DNA from: Sedimentisphaerales bacterium
GTDB lineage: Bacteria; Planctomycetota; Phycisphaerae; Sedimentisphaerales; SG8-4
Direction: 5' to 3'
Length of the DNA stretch: 9,396 bases
NCBI GenBank assembly: GCA_016928975.1
Contig: JAFGJR010000027.1
Span: 1 to 9,396, forward strand
A model generated the notes under the pieces. The model saw only the letters and a list, made by a program, of their open reading frames with translations, was not told the DNA's origin and searched no databases. This document shows, piece after piece, positions 1 to 5,535 of the stretch (within the stretch, counting starts at the first letter, position 1; the number at the start of each line of letters is the position of its first letter). Made by a program: the position numbers and the translations under genes.

Positions 1-32
1 AGCTCAACCAGGGTGAAACCTTGCCTTTTCAT
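1..32 (-). CDS. Type II/IV-like pseudopilin, N-terminal fragment (cut by left edge)
   Basis: Reading leftward from an ATG at 32, the codons give MKRQGFTLVEL and then leave the window. This is the class III prepilin signal: a short basic leader, a Gly-Phe cleavage site after residue 5, and the Glu at +5 of the mature chain that pseudopilins need for assembly. A prepilin peptidase of the PilD type would cleave and N-methylate it at the inner membrane. The start is supported by AAAGGAG (minus strand, 39-45) six bases upstream. The start region closely matches that of the complete pseudopilin at 818-2122, so the two genes are paralogues in the same orientation. Nothing can be said about the rest of the protein, including whether it also carries a C-terminal Hint domain. 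Confidence 0.85.
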   Translation of the reverse strand, partial: MKRQGFTLVE

Positions 33-76
33 TTTGTTCTCCTTTCACTTGGCGCGAGATCGGCGGGTCCGACCGT
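33..76 (-). promoter_or_regulatory. Conserved pseudopilin leader with ribosome binding site
   Basis: The bases just upstream of the ATG at 32 match those upstream of the ATG at 2122. The 3' part, AGTGAAAGGAGAACAAA, is identical in both copies. Further upstream the blocks ATCTCG and ACGGTCGG are shared, with one single-base indel between them. The Shine-Dalgarno AAAGGAG lies at 39-45 with six bases to the start. The conservation beyond the ribosome site suggests shared translational or transcriptional control, or simply recent duplication. I could not identify a convincing -10/-35 pair here. Confidence 0.6.
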
Positions 77-713
77 TGTCCGGCACATGGGATGTACCAT
101 GAGTGAATGAAGACGACTTGACACCAATACGCTTAGCGCCGGCACAATCGGTCCTGAGGGCGCACGTCTGCCCTCGTCAGGAAACTCGGACGATTTCCAC
201 CCGCCCATCTCCTGGGTTGACAGCTCAATCCGCGAACGGGCGGTTCATGCCCGAACCTGACCGATGGTTCTCAGAAGATCGGCGCATCGCGCAGCGTGAG
301 CGCAGACGACGTGTGGATGAGACACGGGGGCGAAGCGCGGCGTGTGCGGCGAGTGGTTCAGGGAAACCGCAAGGACAATCCGGACATGATGGCTGTCAGA
401 GCGATGGACTCTGCCTGAAGCTGCCTGCGCGCGCGGACGCCAAAACGCTCGCTCGGCGCGATGTGATGCGGACAATGACAGGACTCTCGTGACGAGGCGG
501 GAAACGCGTTCCTGCAGGTTGAGGCCGACGGAAGGAAAGGCGAAAAGGCATATGATGAATGATGGCTAATGTATACCGTCCATGATTATGAATCGCCAGG
601 TCCATCCGCGAACGAACCCCGCTGCTGCGGCCGTGATCTCTCACCGCGACGTTCGAGCACTGTCGCTGTTGAATCATCTCGACAACATTGTCAAAGAGCA
701 CGTTTCAAAGAGA
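77..713. other. Gene-free intergenic stretch
   Basis: I see no supportable gene in these roughly 640 bases. Open frames of 70 to 130 codons exist on both strands, but they overlap each other, have arginine/serine/proline-rich translations typical of GC-rich noncoding DNA, and lack convincing ribosome binding sites and family motifs. I found no tRNA cloverleaf, CRISPR array or insertion-sequence end. Two perfect TTGACA hexamers on the plus strand (118-123 and 217-222) have no matching -10 box at 16-18 bases. The stretch presumably holds the promoter of the minus-strand pseudopilin at 1-32. Confidence 0.5.
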
Positions 714-746
714 AAGGCGGCCTCGTTGTTGCGCCGAGGCCGCCTT
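714..746 (-). terminator. Intrinsic terminator of the Hint pseudopilin gene
   Basis: Perfect 12-bp arms (714-725, AAGGCGGCCTCG, and 735-746, its exact complement) enclose a nine-base loop. On the minus strand the stem is followed by CTTTCTCTTTG, a C-interrupted T tract. The hairpin begins 71 bases past the stop codon at 818-820. The plus-strand side has a poorer T tract, so the minus strand is the likely user. A very GC-rich stem with an imperfect T run is common in GC-rich genomes. Confidence 0.75.
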
Positions 747-817
747 CTGTCTATCCTCTTGAGCCAACTTCTTAGCCAGCGACGTTATTCGTTGGCTCGT
801 GCCTCGGCTCTACGCGA

Positions 818-2122
818 TCAGAAATCGCGAACGACGACGCCGGTCTTGCCGACGAAGTACTCATCCGCGTCCTTGATCTTCAGGTTGTAAACCGTACCGA
901 CGTACGGGGTGGTTCTCTTGAGGACCCAGGCGACCTTGACGGTCCCGTTCATGGTCTCCAGAGCCACGCCCTGACGCAGTTGCTGCACCGGCACAAACTG
1001 GCCCGTGGCAACGCGGAACAGGTGGGAGCCAACAACGGTGATGCAGTCGCCGTTCTCGAGGATCACATCATGGCACTGAGTCCAGCGTCCCAGGTGCTCC
1101 TGCACCAGCTCAACTTCATTCAGAGTCGTCACGTCGGTCAGACTGCCGACACTCTGGCCGGCGGCGACCTTCGCGATCGGAAGCATCGCGCCATCGACCC
1201 AAGCCACGGTGTTGCCCGTGAAGCAGCCCCGGCCTTTTACCGCCGCTCCCGCCGGGTCGTGCACCAGCAGAGAGTCTTTCCTGTTCATAGGCGCGACCAG
1301 GAACTTGGCGATGGTGCCTAAGGGGTCGCCCTTGCCGACCGTGCTGGCCGACTTCGTGTAGATGTTGTCCTCCTCAAGGGAGCAGGCGGAGGTCTTGGCA
1401 AAATCTACGTGCGTGTCCAGGTACATGACGTTCTGACCGTCGTTCTGGTGTGTGATGGAATTGCCGTTGCGAACACGATCAGTACCACCGGTCAGGCTGA
1501 AATCGGCAAACCTCGTGGCAGCCGTATCGGAGGCGGTAGTATCCGCGGGGCTGCTGAGCCAGGGGTTCCTGTCGGCCGCCACCGCCAGGCCCGGCTCGCT
1601 GGAGCTCGTCAGAGCATACGTCCCGAACGGATAGTGGTACGTATACGAGCAGTGTTCATACGGTTTGGCGCCGAAATCCCAGGCGTCGATGAGTTCCATG
1701 GCGGCCGGCACGTTCATCTCGTCGCCAATCTCCCACTCCGTGGTTCCCGTGTCGCTCTTGCAGACGAACGATTTGGGGGTGACCTCGGCGTACTTGACCA
1801 GCAGATAGAAGCAGGAGCTGACGGACGCCTTACTCGCCGTGCCAGTCCCGAAGGCCGCGATACGATCCAAAGCCTTCCAGCCGTCAGCTGGGAGGGCGGC
1901 TACCCAGGTCGAGGTCCTCTCGCCGGCTCTGGGCAGCTCATCGTCGTAGTCGTTGGCATAGATCAGCATGGCCTTGCCTATGCCCGACAGGTTCGTGCCG
2001 CAGGTCATCCTGAAGGCCAACTGCCGCACGCGCGCTAACGCCGGCATCAGGATGCCCATCAGCAGAGCGATGATCGCGATCACGACCAACAGCTCAACCA
2101 AGGTAAAACCTCTTCTTCTCAT
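818..2122 (-). CDS. Pseudopilin with C-terminal Hint (Hedgehog/intein) domain
   Basis: The 434-residue protein starts MRRRGFTLVELLVVIAI. Gly5-Phe6 is the expected prepilin peptidase site, Glu10 is the +5 glutamate, and residues 6-28 form the membrane/assembly helix. Residues 30-290 form a globular domain of the planctomycete type II-like pseudopilin kind, with THQNDGQNVMYLDTHVDF at about 224-241 (a variant of the H-X9-DG motif, with ten intervening residues and DT) and DNIYT at 252-256. From residue 300 a Hint domain follows: GCFTGNTV at 299-306, a block with His367 (VGSHLF) at 364-369, and a C-terminal YNLKIKDADEYFVG block ending VVVRDF at 434. Intein and pretoxin Hint domains usually end VHN; here the pair is Arg-Asp and one residue follows. 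Known: such Cys/His pairs drive an N-S acyl shift. Inferred: possible self-cleavage or ligation of the pilin C-terminus. The start is fixed by AAAGGAG (2129-2135) six bases upstream. The assembly machinery is not in the window. Confidence 0.92.
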   Translation of the reverse strand: MRRRGFTLVELLVVIAIIALLMGILMPALARVRQLAFRMTCGTNLSGIGKAMLIYANDYDDELPRAGERTSTWVAALPADGWKALDRIAAFGTGTASKASVSSCFYLLVKYAEVTPKSFVCKSDTGTTEWEIGDEMNVPAAMELIDAWDFGAKPYEHCSYTYHYPFGTYALTSSSEPGLAVAADRNPWLSSPADTTASDTAATRFADFSLTGGTDRVRNGNSITHQNDGQNVMYLDTHVDFAKTSACSLEEDNIYTKSASTVGKGDPLGTIAKFLVAPMNRKDSLLVHDPAGAAVKGRGCFTGNTVAWVDGAMLPIAKVAAGQSVGSLTDVTTLNEVELVQEHLGRWTQCHDVILENGDCITVVGSHLFRVATGQFVPVQQLRQGVALETMNGTVKVAWVLKRTTPYVGTVYNLKIKDADEYFVGKTGVVVRDF

Positions 2123-2165
2123 TTTGTTCTCCTTTCACTACGTCCGAGATTCGCAGACCGACCGT
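2123..2165 (-). promoter_or_regulatory. Conserved pseudopilin leader with ribosome binding site (second copy)
   Basis: This is the second copy of the leader seen at 33-76. It contains AAAGGAG at 2129-2135, the identical AGTGAAAGGAGAACAAA block against the start codon, then ATCTCG and ACGGTCGG upstream. Similarity falls away beyond about 2165. It sets the start of the Hint pseudopilin. Confidence 0.6.
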
Positions 2166-2468
2166 ACCTCGATCATGCCACTTTGGCTATCATTAGCGAT
2201 GAATCCTGCTGCCGCCCGACCGGCGAACGCACATTTTGCGAACCCCAACTACAGAGTTTCTTCACAAAGACAACGGCCGGTTTGACTCTACAACCTGTTA
2301 TCGGAACTTCCGCGTTCAGGCGAGCCGTTCCAATCACTCCTCACGTCGGAAAACCTATCGTCTTCCAGGTAGGCGGGCTTGAGTATGAGATGAGAGACGA
2401 GAGTATGATGACAGTCTGAATTATGATATAAGAGCCAATTGCAAACCCACCTATCGTTACCTACTGTG

Positions 2469-2497
2469 ACTTTAACACAACGTAAATCCCCTGTCAA
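2469..2497 (-). promoter_or_regulatory. Candidate sigma-70 promoter for the Hint pseudopilin
   Basis: On the minus strand a perfect TTGACA (2492-2497) is followed after 17 bases by TAAAGT (2469-2474), a four-of-six match to TATAAT. Transcription would start near 2462, leaving a leader of about 340 bases before the ATG at 2122. The long leader and weak -10 make this tentative. The rest of 2166-2526 contains no gene that I can support. Confidence 0.3.
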
Positions 2498-2526
2498 ACA
2501 AGTTTTCGCTACTTTCCCCGGATTTC

Positions 2527-2554
2527 TTGAATTTTTCCGAACATTGCTTACTAT
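2527..2554 (+). promoter_or_regulatory. Candidate sigma-70 promoter for the UDPGP-family gene
   Basis: TTGAAT (2527-2532) and TACTAT (2549-2554) are separated by 16 bases. Each matches the housekeeping consensus at most positions, in a locally AT-rich patch within GC-rich DNA. Transcription would begin near 2561, giving a short leader of about 24 bases to the ATG at 2585, with AGGAG at 2574-2578. Confidence 0.5.
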
Positions 2555-2584
2555 CCAAGGTCCCAGGCACCATAGGAGCATACG

Positions 2585-4015
2585 ATGTCCACAGATGCAG
2601 AGTTTGCCCAAATCAAGAAAAGGCTGGAATCCACGCACCAGCGGCACCTTCTGACATTCTGGGACGGTCTGGGCGATGCCGCGAAGGCCGGCCTTATCGA
2701 TCAGATTCGCGATCTGGACATGGAACGTATTCCTGGGTGGGTCGATAAGCTTGTCAAGAATGCACCTGAAACACCTGTGCGCCGGTGGGATTTTGGACCG
2801 GCTGCGTCTTACCCCCCCGAACCCCAGGGCGATGAGCAGAGGCTCAAGTACAGCGAGGCGGTCAGGTTAGGAGAGGAACTGATATCGGCCGGAAAGGTGG
2901 CCGCTCTCGTCGTGGCCGGCGGCCAGGGAACCCGTCTGGGCTTTGAGGGTCCCAAGGGGGACTACCCCATCAGTCCGATAAAGAAAAAGACCTTGTTTCG
3001 GATCTTCGCCGAGACAATCGCAGCCGTTTCACGCCGCTACGAGGTCGTCTGCCCGTGGTATGTCATGACAAGCCCCCTGAACCACGCCCAGACGAGGCAG
3101 GTATTCGAGTCCAACGACTACTACGGTCTTGACCGCGAGAACGTCCTAGTCTTCCGGCAGGGAACGCTGCCCAACTTCAGTTTTGATGGAAGGATACTGC
3201 TGGCCGACAAGGCATCGATCGCCCGGTCGCCCGACGGCCACGGGGGCTGCGTAAAGGCCCTGCGCCGCGCCGGCGCCTTGGACGACATGATGCGGCGGGG
3301 CATTGAGTACCTCAGCTACTGGCAAGTTGACAATCCGCTGGTCAACCTGTTCGATCCGCTCTTTGTCGGCCTTCATGTGCTGGATGGAGCCGAGATGTCG
3401 TCGAAGGCCGTGATCAAAAATGACCCGAAGGAGAGAGTCGGAAACTTCTGTCTCGTTGACGGCAAGGTGACGGTCATAGAGTATAGCGATCTGCCCGACG
3501 AGCTGGCCGAGAAACGCCATGCCGACGGCTCGTTGGTATTCCGCCTGGGCAGTATCGCGATTCACATTATCAACACCCGCTTCGTGGAGAGACTGAACAC
3601 TCGGGACATCTCCTTGCCGCTGCACCGGGCCGTCAAAAAGGTCCCGCACATCGACCTCGAGGGTCGGCACGTCGATCCGAAGAAGGAAAACGGCGTCAAG
3701 CTCGAGTCGTTCATCTTCGACGCGATTCCTTTGGCCGAGAACTCCATCATTCTCGAAATCGTGCGGAGCGAACAGTTCGCGCCGACCAAAAACGCCACGG
3801 GCGCAGACAGCGCCGAGTCCACCCGGGCCATGATGGTCGAGCGCGCCGCACGATGGCTGGAAGCCGCAGGCGTGAAGGTGCCGCGGCGGCCGGACGGCTC
3901 GGCTGATTGCCTGATTGAGATAGCTCCGAGCTTCGCGTTGGGGCCCGCCGACGTGAAGGCAAAACGCGACCGGGTCCCGGCCATCGGACGAGGAGATAGG
4001 GTGTACCTGGCCTGA
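2585..4015 (+). CDS. UDPGP-family UTP:sugar-1-phosphate uridylyltransferase (UAP-like)
   Basis: This 476-residue cytoplasmic enzyme belongs to the eukaryote-type UDPGP family, which joins UTP with glucose-1-phosphate or N-acetylhexosamine-1-phosphate to give a UDP-sugar and pyrophosphate. The nucleotide loop AGGQGTRLGFEGPKG lies at residues 111-125, with the family lysine at 125. SPDGHGG (215-221) corresponds to the PDGNGG substrate motif of UDP-GlcNAc pyrophosphorylases, with His for Asn. YWQVDNPLV (245-253) carries the metal-binding Asp249. ESFIFDA (374-380) and APTKNATGAD (399-408) match the C-terminal UAP signatures. Length is normal for the family. The ATG is preceded by AGGAG at 2574-2578, six bases away. 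The motifs favour a UAP-like over a UGPase-like relation, but the sugar specificity cannot be read from sequence. It stands alone on the plus strand, convergent with the epimerase gene, 45 bases away. Confidence 0.9.
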   Translation: MSTDAEFAQIKKRLESTHQRHLLTFWDGLGDAAKAGLIDQIRDLDMERIPGWVDKLVKNAPETPVRRWDFGPAASYPPEPQGDEQRLKYSEAVRLGEELISAGKVAALVVAGGQGTRLGFEGPKGDYPISPIKKKTLFRIFAETIAAVSRRYEVVCPWYVMTSPLNHAQTRQVFESNDYYGLDRENVLVFRQGTLPNFSFDGRILLADKASIARSPDGHGGCVKALRRAGALDDMMRRGIEYLSYWQVDNPLVNLFDPLFVGLHVLDGAEMSSKAVIKNDPKERVGNFCLVDGKVTVIEYSDLPDELAEKRHADGSLVFRLGSIAIHIINTRFVERLNTRDISLPLHRAVKKVPHIDLEGRHVDPKKENGVKLESFIFDAIPLAENSIILEIVRSEQFAPTKNATGADSAESTRAMMVERAARWLEAAGVKVPRRPDGSADCLIEIAPSFALGPADVKAKRDRVPAIGRGDRVYLA

Positions 4016-4037
4016 GCTTGTCTGACCATTCTCACCC

Positions 4038-4062
4038 GGAGGGCGGTATCGCACCGGCCTCT
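4038..4062. terminator. Weak bidirectional hairpin between convergent genes
   Basis: Arms GAGGGCGGT (4039-4047) and ACCGGCCTC (4053-4061) pair with one mismatch around a five-base loop, plus a possible G-T closing pair. The hairpin sits in the 45-base gap between two convergent stop codons and touches the epimerase stop (4061-4063). Neither side has a real T tract, so it may be only a 3'-end stabilising structure. It is the only candidate stop signal seen for either gene. Confidence 0.35.
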
Positions 4063-5104
4063 ACTTCGCCGAGAACTTGTGCACAGTCAGGCTGGTGTAT
4101 TCCTGGCCGGGCTCCAGCACCACGGAAGGGAACTTCGGCTTGTTCGGTGAGTCGGGATAGTGCTGGGTCTCAAGGCAAAGACCCGCGTGCTTGGCATAAT
4201 GGTTGCCTTCCTTGCCCTTGAGCGAGCCATCGAGGAAATTGCCCGTATAGAATTGGACGCCCGGCTCGGTCGTGTGGATATCCATGACCCGACCGCTATG
4301 AGGCTCCCGCACCCGCGCACAGAATCTGAGGACGCCCGCCTTCCCGTTGAGAACATAGTTGTGGTCGTAGCCGTTGGCCAACTGCCGCAGACGGGCGCCG
4401 ACGGTCCTCGGCCTGGTGAAGTCCAGCGGCGTGTCGTGCACACTGGCAATCGCGCCGGTCGGAATAAGTCCCGCGTCAACGGCGGTGAAACGATCGGCGT
4501 TCACGGTCAACTCATGGCCCAGGATGGTGCCGCTGCCTTGGCCCGCGAGGTTCCAGTAGCTGTGGTTGGTCAGGTTGACGACGGTCTTCTTGTCGGTCCG
4601 ACCCTGATAGCTGATGCGTAGCTCGTCGGCATTGGTCAGCGTATAGCTCACCGTTCCCGTGAGGTTCCCCGGGTAGCCCTCTTCCCCGTCCTTGCTGAGA
4701 TAGGTCATCTTGACCCAGGCCGCGTCTTCGGCCGCTACTGCCTCTTGCGTGTCCCACACGACCTTGTCGAACCCCTTGACGCCACCATGCAGGTGGTTGG
4801 GCCCATTATTGACCGCCAGCTTGTATTCGACGCCGTCGAGGACGAACCTGCCCTTGCCGATGCGATTGCCGTAGCGTCCTACCGTCACTCCTATGTAAGC
4901 GGATTGCGCCACGTATCCGTCCAGGCTATCAAACCCCAATACCACATCATCCAGGTTGCCGTTGCGGTCGGGCACATGCAAAGACACCAGGGCCGCTCCA
5001 AAATCCGTGACCCGAGCGCGCAATCCCTTTGAGCTGGTGAGCGTGTACAGCGTGACTTCCCGCCCTTCCGCCGTCTGTCCAAATGACTCCTGGTGAACAT
5101 TCAT
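4061..5104 (-). CDS. galM: Aldose 1-epimerase (galactose mutarotase)
   Basis: This 347-residue enzyme interconverts the alpha and beta anomers of hexoses such as galactose and glucose, feeding the Leloir pathway. Visible family residues include GRYGNR (76-81; sugar-binding arginines), NHLHGG (103-108; catalytic His106), NLTNHSYWNL (177-186; catalytic acid His181), the substrate-binding Asp of YDHNY (Asp247), and the catalytic base Glu312 in LETQHYPDSPN. No signal peptide is present, so it is probably cytoplasmic. The reading frame stays open to 5497, but the ATG at 5104 is chosen for three reasons: GAAGGAG lies at 5113-5119, it gives a family-typical N-terminus and length, and a near-consensus promoter (5271-5299) and a terminator (5388-5418) both lie inside the would-be extension. 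It converges on the UDPGP-family gene. The two enzymes act at neighbouring points of hexose and UDP-sugar metabolism but are not in one operon. Confidence 0.95.
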   Translation of the reverse strand: MNVHQESFGQTAEGREVTLYTLTSSKGLRARVTDFGAALVSLHVPDRNGNLDDVVLGFDSLDGYVAQSAYIGVTVGRYGNRIGKGRFVLDGVEYKLAVNNGPNHLHGGVKGFDKVVWDTQEAVAAEDAAWVKMTYLSKDGEEGYPGNLTGTVSYTLTNADELRISYQGRTDKKTVVNLTNHSYWNLAGQGSGTILGHELTVNADRFTAVDAGLIPTGAIASVHDTPLDFTRPRTVGARLRQLANGYDHNYVLNGKAGVLRFCARVREPHSGRVMDIHTTEPGVQFYTGNFLDGSLKGKEGNHYAKHAGLCLETQHYPDSPNKPKFPSVVLEPGQEYTSLTVHKFSAK

Positions 5105-5112
5105 AGCCACGT

Positions 5113-5195
5113 CTCCTTCACTGCCTGTGGTCGTTTCTCTCTGACGGCGCTTACCGTATTTGCTGCGAACCAAACCAGCCGGGCCACCACAGGCA
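5113..5195 (-). promoter_or_regulatory. Structured 5' leader of the epimerase gene
   Basis: On the minus strand TGCCTGTGGT (5186-5195) and its perfect complement ACCACAGGCA (5122-5131) form a 10-bp inverted repeat enclosing 54 bases. Its downstream arm ends two bases before the Shine-Dalgarno GAAGGAG (5113-5119). Inside lies a small hairpin, ACGG/CCGT (5154-5157 with 5144-5147), and a weaker GCTG/CAGC pair, so a multibranched fold is possible. This could modulate translation start. It matches no riboswitch class that I recognise, and compensatory changes cannot be judged from one sequence. Confidence 0.4.
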
Positions 5196-5270
5196 AGACC
5201 ATCGCGCGACTCCGACCCGTCCGACCGTCGCTCTGGCAGCGATCCCCCAGATTCACTGCAGGCGCACCGG

Positions 5271-5299
5271 AGTATACCGGACCATGTCGTCACTGTCAA
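5271..5299 (-). promoter_or_regulatory. Near-consensus sigma-70 promoter of the epimerase gene
   Basis: On the minus strand TTGACA (5294-5299, perfect) is followed after exactly 17 bases by TATACT (5271-5276, five of six). This is the best housekeeping promoter in the window. Transcription should begin near 5264, giving a leader of about 160 bases to the ATG at 5104. Lying between the terminator of the upstream LamG gene and the epimerase, it indicates independent transcription. Confidence 0.75.
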
Positions 5300-5387
5300 A
5301 GGGGCTTTTTGCCGACTCCGCAAACGCACCAGACCCACCCAGACAGAAGCGGAGGCCCTTCGGCGCATGTCGCAGCAGCAAAAGGAG

Positions 5388-5418
5388 CGGGGCCCGCGTC
5401 GCACTGACGCGGACCCCG
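5388..5418 (-). terminator. Intrinsic terminator of the large LamG gene
   Basis: Arms of 13 bases (5388-5400 and 5406-5418) enclose a five-base loop. The single non-Watson-Crick position is a G-U wobble on the minus-strand RNA but a C-A clash on the plus strand, which points to minus-strand use. The stem is followed on the minus strand by GCTCCTTTTG. It lies 118 bases beyond the stop codon at 5536-5538. Confidence 0.75.
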
Positions 5419-5535
5419 AAATATGTCGCCCGACCGCGGCAGATGCCCTATGGCTCCTGCCGCGGGTGCTATCCCGTGCCAACCCCCACCGTGCCACGGC
5501 AAGTCAATCGCCGTAGGACGATCCGGACCACCGTC

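Noticed and set aside
118..222. Two plus-strand TTGACA hexamers (118-123 and 217-222) as promoters
   Set aside because: No acceptable -10 hexamer stands 16-18 bases downstream of either, and there is no plus-strand gene to serve.
103..492. 129-codon open frame on the plus strand with overlapping minus-strand frames
   Set aside because: The composition looks noncoding (Arg/Ser/Pro/Ala-rich), the frames on the two strands overlap, and there is no motif or ribosome binding site.
818..1225. A true splicing intein inserted in the pseudopilin
   Set aside because: There is no C-extein and the terminal His-Asn is absent. The domain is C-terminal and short (about 135 residues, no homing endonuclease), so a Hint/Hog-type domain fits better.
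1409..2038. 209-codon open frame on the plus strand
   Set aside because: It is antisense to the pseudopilin gene and has no recognisable family features or ribosome site.
3146..4054. 302-codon open frame on the minus strand
   Set aside because: It lies antisense to the well-supported UDPGP-family gene, shows no domain motifs, and is a by-product of GC-rich codon use.
5105..5497. N-terminal extension of the epimerase reading frame up to an ATG at 5497
   Set aside because: The extension has no family similarity, is arginine/serine-rich, and contains a terminator (5388-5418) and a near-consensus promoter (5271-5299). The ATG at 5104 has a good ribosome site and a family-typical N-terminus.
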